Shown: positions 1 to 7,039, counted from the stretch's first letter. The stretch: 18,033 bases of DNA from Candidatus Brocadiia bacterium (GCA_013360825.1 JABWAY010000040.1:1-18033), one strand, 5' to 3'. Program-made: numbers and translations. The notes: generated by a model from the letters alone, not told the origin.

Positions 1-1257
1 CTGGCTGGGCAGGGCGACTTTGTTCGGCGGCAGGTCGTGCAGCAGGGTCACGCCCGGCCCGACGATGCTGTTCGGCCCAACCTTGATGCCCGGCCCCAGA
101 ACGCTGTTGCAGCCGGTGCGGCAGCCCTCGGCCATAATCACCCCAAATTTGTCTGTGCCGGTGCTGAGCCGCTGCTCGCCGACGTTCACGCCGATAGGCT
201 GCTCGTCAAAGCGGAAATTAGCTGTGATCGTCCCCGCCCCAAAGGAGCAGTTGTCCGAAATAATCGAGTCGCCGACGTAGTTGCGGTGCGTCCAGACGTT
301 GCGGCCAAAGATGGAGTGCTTGATCTCCGAGCCAAAACCGACGACGCAGCCGGGGCCAAACGAGCAGCCGCCCCAGACCATCGAACCGTTGCCAATCACG
401 CTGCCCGCGCCAATATAGGCCGGCCCGCGAATAACCGCGTGCTCAAAGACCCGCACGTTATCCTCGATGACGACGTTATCGCCGATAACGGCCAGCTCGG
501 AGATTTTGGCGGTTGGGCTGATTTGCCGGCCCTGGATTTTTTGCTTTAACAGCAAATCGTTGATGGTCAGCAGGTTCCAGGGGAATTTGTACGACTCAAA
601 CAGCCCCTCGTACTCCACGTGGACCGCCTGGCCGCGGTCAATCAGCAGTTGGTAGGCCCGTTCGAACTGGTCGTCGGTTTGGCCTTGGGGCGTATCGCGG
701 ATGCACTGGAAAATGTCGGGCGAAAAGTAGTAGACGCCGACCACAGCCACATCACTCGGCTCCTGGCCCCTGGGCGGCTTTTCGATCACCCCGACCAGCC
801 GCCCGCTGGAGTCGAAGCGCATGACCCCAAAGCGCCACGGCTCGCTCACCTTCCGCCCGACCAGGGCCAGGTTGGCCCCACCGGCCTGAGCGCGATTCAT
901 GACCTCTTGCAGCAGGCGCGGCTCAAACACATCGTTGGCGTTGAGTACAAAAAAATGGGTCCTGACCAGCCCCTCGGCCTGCTGGACCGCGTTGGCCTGG
1001 CCCAGCGGCTCGGCCTGGTAGGCGTACTGAATCTTGACCCCAAAATTGCCGCCGTCGCCGAAGTGGGCCTGAATTTGCTCCTGATTGGGACCGGTAATGA
1101 TGATCAAATCGGTGATGCCGGCCTCGGCCAGATTCTCGACCACCAGTTGAATCAGCGGCTTGCCCAGCAGTTCAAACATCGCCTTAGGTTTGTTGACGCC
1201 GAGCGGGTGAATGCGTTTGCCTTCCCCGCCGGCCAGGATGACAGCCTGGATTGACAT
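1..1257 (-). CDS. Two-domain sugar-1-phosphate nucleotidylyltransferase / left-handed beta-helix protein (GlmU-like), 3' end cut by window
   Basis: The reading frame is open from an ATG at 1257 to the window edge, giving 419 residues without a stop. Residues 5-20 carry the nucleotidyltransferase signature (AVILAGGEGKRIHPL followed by NKPKAM at 22-27), which binds the NTP and sugar phosphate. YQAEPLGQANAV near 80-91, NAND near 107-110 and VIEKPP near 157-162 are further typical elements of the Rossmann-like domain. PWNLL.IN..LL near 226-236 leads into a C-terminal half made of short V/I-G-x-x hexapeptides (IGDNVVIEDNVRV, IGAGSVIGNGS), the pattern of a left-handed beta helix acyltransferase. 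The order fits the two-domain GlmU/ST0452 type that makes nucleotide sugars such as UDP-GlcNAc or dTDP-glucose; the exact sugar cannot be read from sequence. A GAGGAT ribosome site sits 8 nt before the ATG. It starts 24 nt after the antitoxin-like gene, so the two may be co-transcribed. Confidence 0.88.
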   Translation of the reverse strand, partial: MSIQAVILAGGEGKRIHPLGVNKPKAMFELLGKPLIQLVVENLAEAGITDLIIITGPNQEQIQAHFGDGGNFGVKIQYAYQAEPLGQANAVQQAEGLVRTHFFVLNANDVFEPRLLQEVMNRAQAGGANLALVGRKVSEPWRFGVMRFDSSGRLVGVIEKPPRGQEPSDVAVVGVYYFSPDIFQCIRDTPQGQTDDQFERAYQLLIDRGQAVHVEYEGLFESYKFPWNLLTINDLLLKQKIQGRQISPTAKISELAVIGDNVVIEDNVRVFEHAVIRGPAYIGAGSVIGNGSMVWGGCSFGPGCVVGFGSEIKHSIFGRNVWTHRNYVGDSIISDNCSFGAGTITANFRFDEQPIGVNVGEQRLSTGTDKFGVIMAEGCRTGCNSVLGPGIKVGPNSIVGPGVTLLHDLPPNKVALPSQ

Positions 1258-1281
1258 GGAATATCCTCGGAATCTAAGAAT

Positions 1282-1593
1282 TTATTCTGCTTCTATTTCG
1301 GTAACTCGCTGTTTTTCAGGGATGAGGGCAATCAAACCCCGCAAGGCCCGATTCACTGCTTCTGAGTCGGGAAAATATTCTCGTACATCTGGATCCAGTA
1401 AGACTGCCCCTTCTTCAAGGGTAAAATATTGGACGGTAACCGTGCCATCAGCCTCATGAATTCTTACAGTGTGGCCTTCACGATAGGCTCGGTAATGCTT
1501 ACCCCGCACACCCCCACTGAAATCGTACTCAGGCTGGATGTCGTTATCTTCTAAGTTGCTTATCACCTCGTGGTCAAAATTTTTCTTGCTCAT
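1282..1593 (-). CDS. Antitoxin-like partner of BrnT (103 residues, not BrnA)
   Basis: This 103-residue protein starts 20 nt inside the 3' end of the upstream BrnT-type toxin gene, the tight coupling usual for toxin-antitoxin pairs. Its middle reads EYDFSGGVRGKHYRAYREG, a motif I recognise from small proteins often found next to toxins of the DUF497/BrnT, RelE or PIN type, though the fold is not known to me. The C-terminus (DVREYFPDSEAVNRALRGLIAL) looks like an amphipathic helix. It lacks an obvious ribbon-helix-helix start, so it is unlike the classical BrnA antitoxin. The role as antitoxin is inferred from gene order and size, not from a recognised domain. It could instead be an unrelated small regulator. 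Confidence 0.7.
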   Translation of the reverse strand: MSKKNFDHEVISNLEDNDIQPEYDFSGGVRGKHYRAYREGHTVRIHEADGTVTVQYFTLEEGAVLLDPDVREYFPDSEAVNRALRGLIALIPEKQRVTEIEAE

Positions 1594-1858
1594 AACTTCT
1601 CCGTTCTAAATTTGTTGCTTTGCGACAACTAATAATTCGAATATTCGTCCCTCGCTCCGTATAAACCACTACTAGAAATTGTCCTTTAGTCGAAAGCCCA
1701 ATATCAATGTAACGATCTTCGTCAACAGAATGTTCGGGGTCCGCTATGGTGATGGAGAAAGGATCATCAAAAATAGTCTTTGCCTCTTCAAAACTGACAT
1801 TATGTTTTCTGAGGTTTTCCCTCGCTTTTTCCGCATCCCATTCAAAAGTTAAGGCCAT
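1574..1858 (-). CDS. brnT: BrnT family ribonuclease toxin (DUF497)
   Basis: The 94-residue product matches the BrnT/DUF497 pattern along its length: FEWDAEKARENLRKHNVSFEEA at the N-terminus, a central acidic turn with an arginine (DEDRYIDIG), the strand LVVVYTER, and RIISCRKATNLERRSYE near the C-terminus. BrnT toxins have a RelE-like fold and cleave RNA, blocking translation until bound by the antitoxin encoded just downstream. The length is typical (about 90-100). The ATG at 1858 is preceded by AAGGTG about 4-5 nt upstream and by a perfect TATAAT at 1890-1885 on the same strand. The gene lies between the sugar mutase and nucleotidylyltransferase genes and is AT-richer than both, consistent with a mobile toxin-antitoxin cassette inserted in a sugar-nucleotide locus. 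Confidence 0.88.
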   Translation of the reverse strand: MALTFEWDAEKARENLRKHNVSFEEAKTIFDDPFSITIADPEHSVDEDRYIDIGLSTKGQFLVVVYTERGTNIRIISCRKATNLERRSYEQEKF

Positions 1859-1884
1859 GAAACACCTTTGCTTCTTCCTGACCC

Positions 1885-1890
1885 ATTATA
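1885..1890 (-). promoter_or_regulatory. Probable -10 element (TATAAT) for the brnT operon
   Basis: On the minus strand these bases read TATAAT, a perfect sigma-70 -10 hexamer, 26 nt before the brnT ATG. A start about 7 nt downstream would leave a short leader containing the AAGGTG ribosome site. I see no good -35 hexamer at 16-18 nt spacing, so the promoter may rely on an activator or on other contacts. Confidence 0.45.
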
Positions 1891-1910
1891 ATCCTACCAT
1901 ATCAGCTAGA

Positions 1911-1960
1911 CTTGACCAAATAATGAAAAACCCCTACAGAATTTGCCCTAAATGGTCAAG
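1911..1960. repeat. Inverted repeat upstream of the brnT promoter
   Basis: CTTGACCA (1911-1918) and TGGTCAAG (1953-1960) are perfect 8-base inverted repeats separated by 34 bases. They lie just upstream of the brnT -10 element in the intergenic gap between the mutase and the toxin. Type II toxin-antitoxin complexes often repress their own promoter by binding inverted repeats, so an operator is possible. The wide spacing (arm centres 42 bases apart) would place both half-sites on one face of the helix, but it is also compatible with chance. Confidence 0.35.
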
Positions 1961-1997
1961 GCCCACCTTTTTGATTGCTCAGGTCCGTAAAAAGTTT

Positions 1998-2984
1998 TTA
2001 GCCCTGCCCCTGCCGCTCAATCTCCGCCTCAACCAGGGGCTGCACCCGGCTTTGGATAGCGGCCAACGCTTCGGCGGTGTGGGCCTCGAAGCGCATGGAG
2101 ATGACCGGCTGGGTGTTCGACTGGCGGACCAGGGCCCAGCCCTCATCAAAATGGACCCGCGCTCCATCTAGGGTGTCCACGCGATGATCCTGTTCAAACC
2201 GGCGCTTGACAGACTCGACCACACCGGCCTTGGCTGTGTCGGGGCAGGGCAGCCGCAGTTCGGGCGAAGAATAGTAGGTTGGCAGCTCGGCCACCAGCGC
2301 CGATAACGGCCGCCGGCTCGCCGTGAGCACGTTCAGCAGCTTGACCGTCGCCAGGATGGCGTCGTCAAAGCGGAACTCCGGAGCACGGCAGAAAAGATGG
2401 CCGGACAGCTCGCCGCCCAGGGCTGCGCCGCTGGCCTGCATCCCTTCGTGGACAAAGGCGTAGCCGGAGGGAGTCATCACCGGCTCGCCGCCGTGCGCGA
2501 CCACGTCGTCGGCCAGGGCCTGGGTACACAGGATTTCGTAGACAATTTTGGCCGGACCCTGGCGCAGAATATCGCGGGCCAGAATCATCATGATCTGGTC
2601 GCCGAAGACTCGCCGGCCTTGCTCGTCCACCAGGGCCAGCCGGTCGCCGTCGCCGTCGTAGGCCAGGCCCAGGTCTGCTTTTTCGGCCTGAACTCGCGCC
2701 GACAGATCGGCCAGCGCGCCGGAAGCGGTGGGGTCGGGGCTGCGGTGGGGAAAGGCCCCGTCCGGCTCGCAGTAAAGTTCGCTCACCTGAGCGCCGAGGT
2801 CGCGCAGCAGCCCGGCCACCATGAGGCCGTTGGTCCCGCTGCCGCCGTCCACGACGACTTTAAAGACCTTTGAGGTTTTTAAAGCCTCAAAGGTCGGCTG
2901 GGCCTGGGTCTTAACTCGCTCCAGGTAAATGGGCAGGATATCGGCCTGTTCTACCTGGTCCGGCGTTACTGCCGCTGGAATATC
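1998..2984 (-). CDS. Phosphomannomutase/phosphoglucomutase, N-terminal quarter missing at the junction
   Basis: The minus-strand frame ending with TAA at 2000-1998 gives about 329 residues of an alpha-D-phosphohexomutase. Visible landmarks are VVVDGGSGTNG (start of domain 2), LAYDGDGDRLALVDE (metal-binding loop with the three Asp), GGELSGHLF (sugar-binding loop) and RQSNTQPVISMRFE (phosphate-binding loop near the C-terminus). Family members have about 450-470 residues. The missing 120 or so include the catalytic TASHNP serine loop, so as it stands this copy could not be active. Recognisable sequence ends around IPAAVTPDQVEQADILPIYL, at 2984, where unrelated high-GC DNA begins. The frame stays open for another 1.9 kb to the right only because it shadows the livK and livH genes. 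Together with the nucleotidylyltransferase it suggests a sugar activation locus (hexose-6-P to hexose-1-P to NDP-sugar). Confidence 0.88.
   Translation of the reverse strand, partial: DIPAAVTPDQVEQADILPIYLERVKTQAQPTFEALKTSKVFKVVVDGGSGTNGLMVAGLLRDLGAQVSELYCEPDGAFPHRSPDPTASGALADLSARVQAEKADLGLAYDGDGDRLALVDEQGRRVFGDQIMMILARDILRQGPAKIVYEILCTQALADDVVAHGGEPVMTPSGYAFVHEGMQASGAALGGELSGHLFCRAPEFRFDDAILATVKLLNVLTASRRPLSALVAELPTYYSSPELRLPCPDTAKAGVVESVKRRFEQDHRVDTLDGARVHFDEGWALVRQSNTQPVISMRFEAHTAEALAAIQSRVQPLVEAEIERQGQG
2865..2895. repeat. Perfect 11-bp palindrome inside the mutase gene
   Basis: GACCTTTGAGG (2865-2875) and CCTCAAAGGTC (2885-2895) are exact reverse complements around a 9-base centre, TTTTTAAAG. 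The element is in frame with the mutase and encodes TFEALKTSKV on the minus strand, just before the conserved VVVDGG strand, where loop length is tolerant. A hairpin this perfect is unusual inside a conserved coding region and looks like a small REP- or MITE-like palindromic insertion. No second copy was seen in the window. Confidence 0.6.
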
Positions 2985-3010
2985 CCCCCCCGCCCCGCCC
3001 CCGGGCCGCA
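2976..3010. other. Junction between two compositionally different DNAs (likely assembly chimera)
   Basis: A minus-strand mutase loses its N-terminus here and a plus-strand binding protein loses its N-terminus at the same place, so two genes are broken head to head within about 25 bases. The point is a C-rich run (CCCCCCC, CGCCCCGCCCCCGGG) that could support a false overlap. GC content and codon choice change abruptly: AAA, TTT and ATT are common on the left and rare on the right. No integrase, transposase, repeat or attachment site is visible that would explain a biological join. Confidence 0.75.
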
Positions 3011-4082
3011 GCCGGTCGGCGAGGTCGTGAAGTTCGGCGTCGCCGGCCCGATGACCGGCGACCTGAAGGAATTCGGCGACATGATCCGGAAAGGATCGGA
3101 ACTCGCCGCGGCGGAGATCAACGCCGCGGGCGGAATCAACGGCAAGAAACTCGAGCTCGAGTTCGGGGACGACCAGGCCAAGCCCGACCAGGCGAAGATC
3201 GTCGCCGAGAAGCTCGCCAACGACCCCCAGATCCTCATGGTCGTCGGACACTTCAACTCGAGCTGCACCCTCGCCGGCCAGACCACCTACGACCGGGTCG
3301 GCGTGGTCGAGTTCAGCCCAGGGTCCACCAACCCGACGGTCTGCGAGAAGTCGAAATGGACCTTCCGGAACCTGTACCGCGACGACTACCAGGGGAAGCT
3401 CCTCGCCCGGGTCGCCCGTGAGATCCTGGGCGCAAAGAGCGTCTGCGTCTTCTATGACAACGACGACTACGGCACCGGCCTGAAGGACGCGTTCGTCGGC
3501 GAGGCCCGCGCGCAGGGGCTCGAGATCCTCGGCGTCGAGGCCTACGGCCGCGGGACGCCCGACTACAGCGCCACGCTCGACGTCTTCAACTCGAAGAAGC
3601 CCGATGTCATCATGATCAGCGGCGTCTACAACGAGGCCGCGACGATCATCCGTCAGGCGCGCTCGAAGGGCATCAAGGCGCAGTTCCTCGGCGGCGACGG
3701 GCTCAAGTCCCCGGGCCTGATCGACAACGCGGGCGACGCTTCGGAAGGCCTCGTCCTGACGTCCCCGTTTTCGATCTACGCCAAGGGCGCGAAGGCGGAG
3801 ACGTTCCGGAAGGCGTTCTTCGAGAAGTTCGGGAAGGACCCGGACACCTGGGCGGCGCTGACCTACGATGCGGTGATGCAGGGCGCGGCGGTCGTCCGGG
3901 TTGCCGGGCAGGACCGCTCGAAAATCCGGGACGCGATGGCGGCGATGGACACGAAGGAGAAGGGGTACGACGGCGTCACGGGGATCACTTTTTTCGACAG
4001 GAACCGCGACTGCGCCAAGCCGGCGTTCGTGGAGATCGTGAAGGACGGGGAGTTCATTCCCCACGACCGGCAGCTCGAGTAA
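2985..4082 (+). CDS. livK: Branched-chain amino acid/amide ABC transporter substrate-binding protein, 5' end missing
   Basis: From VVKFGVAGPMTGDLKEFGDM onward (GTG-coded V at 3027) the protein is a type I periplasmic binding protein of the LivJ/LivK (Peripla_BP_6) family. Counting from that codon, GHFNSSCT at 74-81 and SPGSTNP at 97-103 correspond to the LivJ loops that hold the ligand carboxylate and amino group. YRDDYQG at 117-123, DNDDYGTGL at 144-152 and GGDGLKSPG at 222-230 are also typical; D224 falls about where LivJ uses Glu226. About 352 residues of mature protein are present. The signal peptide and lipobox are absent because the frame runs back into the junction without a credible start. 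The proline-rich stretch just before 3027 may be a native lipoprotein linker. It should capture the amino acid or amide outside the inner membrane and deliver it to LivHM, encoded next. Confidence 0.88.
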   Translation, partial: PPRPAPGPQPVGEVVKFGVAGPMTGDLKEFGDMIRKGSELAAAEINAAGGINGKKLELEFGDDQAKPDQAKIVAEKLANDPQILMVVGHFNSSCTLAGQTTYDRVGVVEFSPGSTNPTVCEKSKWTFRNLYRDDYQGKLLARVAREILGAKSVCVFYDNDDYGTGLKDAFVGEARAQGLEILGVEAYGRGTPDYSATLDVFNSKKPDVIMISGVYNEAATIIRQARSKGIKAQFLGGDGLKSPGLIDNAGDASEGLVLTSPFSIYAKGAKAETFRKAFFEKFGKDPDTWAALTYDAVMQGAAVVRVAGQDRSKIRDAMAAMDTKEKGYDGVTGITFFDRNRDCAKPAFVEIVKDGEFIPHDRQLE

Positions 4083-4097
4083 CGGCACCGCCCCCGA

Positions 4098-4133
4098 CCC
4101 CGGCCGCCCCGCGCGGCCGGGGCCTTTCTTTTT
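4098..4133 (+). terminator. Intrinsic terminator between livK and livH
   Basis: A perfect 10-bp GC stem, CCCCGGCCGC (4098-4107) with GCGGCCGGGG (4113-4122), closes a 5-base loop. It is followed by CCTTTCTTTTT, a T-rich tract ending at 4133, so the elements of a rho-independent terminator are in order. It starts 15 nt after the binding-protein stop codon. Partial read-through would yield more binding protein than permease, the usual arrangement in such operons. Confidence 0.85.
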
Positions 4134-4208
4134 GAGGCGCCCTGCCCCGCAGCGGAGTATCCTCCGACCCCACCCCCTGCGGAGACCCCGTTTCCGCCGG
4201 ATCCGCCC

Positions 4209-5516
4209 ATGAGCTGGACACTCGCCGCCCAACAGCTCGTCAACGCCCTGGCGCTCGGGGGCATCTACGCCCTCATCGCCGTCGGCTACACCATGGTCTA
4301 CGGGGTCCTGAAGCTCATCAATTTCGCCCACGGCGAGATCTTCATGGTGGGAGCCTTCGTCGGGGTTCTGGCGATGGGCGCCGGGGCGGGGTTCCTGACG
4401 GCCCTCGGCCTCGCCTGCGCCGCCGCCGCCGTCCTGGGGGTCGTGGTCGACCGCGTCGCCTACCAGCCGCTCCGCAGCGCGCCGCGCCTCGCCCCGCTCA
4501 TCACCGCCATCGGGATGTCGATCTTCCTCCAGAACCTGGCGATGCTGGTCTGGGGAAGCGGGCGGCGCCCGTTCCCCGACGTGACGCCGACGTTCGAGGT
4601 CCGGCTTTCGCAGGGCCCCGCGGACCCCTCGAAGCTCTGGGACGGCGTGGCGGCGGGGCTGGGGCTGGTGAAGGACGGGCGGCTCGACGACGCGAAATTC
4701 CTCGGGGAGTACGGGGCGTCGAAACGGAACGTCGAGGCGGCCCGCGCGCAGACGCCCGCACCGAAGGACCTGCCCCTCCTCGAGCAGCGGTTCGCGGAGG
4801 CGAAGGCGAAAATCCCGCGGATCGAGCAGGTCGACCGGATGCAGGACGGCGTCCGGGTGGTCTTCCGGACCGGGACCGAGTACGGCCCGGCGAACACACT
4901 TCTCCGCGACCTCCGCAAGCACGTGCTGCGCGAGGCGGGGCTGCGCCCGAACGAGGTCGACTGGGACCAGAAGAAGCTGGAGGGGGCGTTCGACCGGAAG
5001 CTGGTGGACCGGGAGGGGTTCAAGATCCCGTGGAAGCTCCCGCTGATCTGGGGGGTGACGGTCGGCCTGATGCTGCTGCTCGAACTCCTGGTGCGGAAGA
5101 CGCGCGTGGGGCGCGCGATGCGGGCGGTGTCGCTCGACCAGAACACCGCCGCGCTGATGGGCGTCTCGGTGAACGGGATCATCCGGCTGACCTTCGTGAT
5201 CGGGTCCGTCATGGCGGCGGTCGGCGGGATGCTCTACGCGCTCTATCTCGGCGGCGAGGTCGTCTTCAACATGGGGACGCAGGTGGGGATCATCGCGTTC
5301 TCCGCCGCCGTGCTCGGCGGGATCGGGAACATCCGGGGGGCGGCGCTCGGGGGACTCCTCCTCGGGATGACCATGCAGCTCTCCACCGGCCTGCTCCTTC
5401 CCTTTCTCGGCGTGGAAGCGGTCTACGGTCCCGCGGCGGCGTTCCTCGTCCTGATGACGGTGATCCTCGTGAAGCCGACCGGGCTCCTGGGGTCGACCTC
5501 CGTGGAGCGCGCATGA
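4209..5516 (+). CDS. livH: LivH-type permease with a large inserted domain (435 residues)
   Basis: The N-terminal part is a clear LivH: GGIYALIAVGYTMVYGVLKL, INFAHGEIFMVGAF (38-50) and ITAIGMSIFLQNLAM (98-112). The C-terminal part is equally clear: RVGRAMRAVSLDQNTAALMG (299-318), FVIGSVMAAVGGMLYALY and AVLGGIGNIRGAALGGLLLG (368-386). Typical LivH has about 290-310 residues; this one has 435. The excess, roughly residues 125-275, is charged, soluble-looking and without membrane helices (EQRFAEAKAKIPRIEQVDRM, then a strand-like DGVRVVFRTGTEYG), and lies between two helices of the core. I do not recognise this segment. The product forms the translocation path with LivM and imports branched-chain amino acids or related amides. 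The ATG at 4209 begins the conserved first helix, and the stop overlaps the livM start. Confidence 0.92.
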   Translation: MSWTLAAQQLVNALALGGIYALIAVGYTMVYGVLKLINFAHGEIFMVGAFVGVLAMGAGAGFLTALGLACAAAAVLGVVVDRVAYQPLRSAPRLAPLITAIGMSIFLQNLAMLVWGSGRRPFPDVTPTFEVRLSQGPADPSKLWDGVAAGLGLVKDGRLDDAKFLGEYGASKRNVEAARAQTPAPKDLPLLEQRFAEAKAKIPRIEQVDRMQDGVRVVFRTGTEYGPANTLLRDLRKHVLREAGLRPNEVDWDQKKLEGAFDRKLVDREGFKIPWKLPLIWGVTVGLMLLLELLVRKTRVGRAMRAVSLDQNTAALMGVSVNGIIRLTFVIGSVMAAVGGMLYALYLGGEVVFNMGTQVGIIAFSAAVLGGIGNIRGAALGGLLLGMTMQLSTGLLLPFLGVEAVYGPAAAFLVLMTVILVKPTGLLGSTSVERA

Positions 5517-7039
5517 ACCGCTGGCGCGAGCATCTGCCGCTCCTGGCCGCCCTCGGCGTCGCGCTCGTGCTGCCGCTTCTGCCGTTCAGCGAACCGACGA
5601 GCAAGCGTCTGATCAGCGTCTCGGGGTTCGTGTTCATCTTCGTCGTGCTCGCGCTCGGCCTGAACATCGTGCCGGGATGGACGGGGCTGCTCGACCTCGG
5701 GTACGTCGCGTTCGTGGCGATCGGGGCGTACACCGTCGCGATCCTGACCCGCCTCCCGTGGATGCAGTTCGAGGGAGCGTGGTTCCTCGCGCTGCTCGCG
5801 GCCGGGGCCCACGCGGCGCTGTGGGGGACACTGCGCCTCGGCTACGCCATCTTCCCCGCCGTCGGCGCCCTCACGTGGGGGCTCCTCGCCCGCCAGCCCT
5901 GGGTCCACTTTCCCTGGGACCACGCCGTCTGGGTCGCCCTGGCCCTCGCCAACAGCGCGTTCTGGACCTGGAGACTGCGCTGGGTCTTCCGGACCCAGCT
6001 CGCCGGGGACTATTTTGCGATCGTGACGTTCGCCTTCGCGCAGATCCTCCTCATCTTCATCCAGAACTGCACGCCGGTCACCAATGCCGCGCGCGGATAC
6101 AGCGACTTCCCCGCCATCCGCATCGGCGGGCACGCCACAGGGACCGGAACACTCCCTCCCGGAACGATCGTCGTCCTGCCGGACGGCAAGGGGTCGATCT
6201 CCGCCCCCGACGGCGGCACGCTGGTCTTCCCGCGCGGCGGCGCGGACTGGGCTCCCGTGCCGCAGGTGCCGCTGGAAGTGACGGCGGACGTGAAGCTCTG
6301 GCTCCGCGGGCTGGAGTGGGTCAACCTCCCGTCGGGGGCCGCGGTGATCGTCCCGGAGGCGGGTTACGCCTACGAGCCCCCGGGTCGCGCGATCGAGCCC
6401 GACTCGAAGGGCTTCTACTACCTGCTCCTCGCGTTCGTGGTCGTCGTCTTCCTCGCGGTCGAGCGCCTCCACCGGTCGCGGCTCGGCCGCGCGTGGCTCG
6501 CGATGAAGGCCGATGAAATCTCGGCGAAGGCCAACGGCATCTCCATCCCCCGGCACCGGATGATCGCGTTCGCCGTCTCCGGGTTCATCGGCGGACTCGG
6601 CGGCGCCCTCCAGGCCTGGAAAATCGAGATCGTCACGCCGGGGAGCTACGACTTCTGGGTCTCCGTCCTCATCCTCTCCTGCGTCGTCCTCGGCGGAATG
6701 GGCTCGCTCCGCGGCGTCGTCATCGGGACGATCGCGCTGATCTCCCTCGGCGAGGTCCTGCGCGAAGGGGTCGAGCTCGGCCCCGGGCTCTCGTCGTTCT
6801 TCATGAACCACGCCCGCTGGCTCGAGAACATCGCCTGGCAGCCCACGGGCGACCACGCGCTCCTCAAGGTCCCGGACCAGGCGCGCTACCTCGTCTTCGG
6901 CGCCATCCTCGTCCTCGTGATGATCTTCCGCCCCCAGGGGCTCCTCCCCCCGCGCGGCGCCAGGCCGCCGATCACCCCCGAGGAAGCCTCCCGCCTGCGC
7001 GGCGTGAAGACCGCGCTCTTCCGGGAGGAGTCGAAATGA
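5513..7039 (+). CDS. livM: LivM-type permease with extra membrane and soluble segments (508 residues)
   Basis: The ATG at 5513 overlaps the livH stop (ATGA), and the protein begins with a hydrophobic helix. Conserved LivM features are ALGLNIVPGWTGLLDLGYVAF (47-67), GDYFAIVTFAFAQI (165-178), SRLGRAWLAMKADEISAKANGI (322-343, the cytoplasmic loop contacting the ATPase), FAVSGFIGGLGGALQAW and LGGMGSLRGVVIG (393-405). Typical members have 300-350 residues, and E. coli LivM about 425. Here an extra hydrophobic hairpin sits around 95-155. A glycine- and valine-rich, probably beta-stranded segment of about 95 residues (205-299, for example PPGTIVVLPDGKG and PSGAAVIVPEAG) separates the two halves. It pairs with LivH, whose own insert suggests that the two evolved together. 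A cytoplasmic tail follows the last helix. Confidence 0.92.
   Translation: MNRWREHLPLLAALGVALVLPLLPFSEPTSKRLISVSGFVFIFVVLALGLNIVPGWTGLLDLGYVAFVAIGAYTVAILTRLPWMQFEGAWFLALLAAGAHAALWGTLRLGYAIFPAVGALTWGLLARQPWVHFPWDHAVWVALALANSAFWTWRLRWVFRTQLAGDYFAIVTFAFAQILLIFIQNCTPVTNAARGYSDFPAIRIGGHATGTGTLPPGTIVVLPDGKGSISAPDGGTLVFPRGGADWAPVPQVPLEVTADVKLWLRGLEWVNLPSGAAVIVPEAGYAYEPPGRAIEPDSKGFYYLLLAFVVVVFLAVERLHRSRLGRAWLAMKADEISAKANGISIPRHRMIAFAVSGFIGGLGGALQAWKIEIVTPGSYDFWVSVLILSCVVLGGMGSLRGVVIGTIALISLGEVLREGVELGPGLSSFFMNHARWLENIAWQPTGDHALLKVPDQARYLVFGAILVLVMIFRPQGLLPPRGARPPITPEEASRLRGVKTALFREESK

Noticed and set aside
4132..4163. TTGAGG and TATCCT as a promoter for livH
   Set aside because: The spacing is 20 bases, and the TTGAGG overlaps the terminator tail; not good enough to list.
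1998..4922. A 974-codon open minus-strand frame that would extend the mutase to the right
   Set aside because: Only the part below 2984 resembles a mutase. The rest is the reverse of livK and livH and is rich in Arg, Asp, Gly and Pro, as expected for a shadow frame in high-GC DNA.
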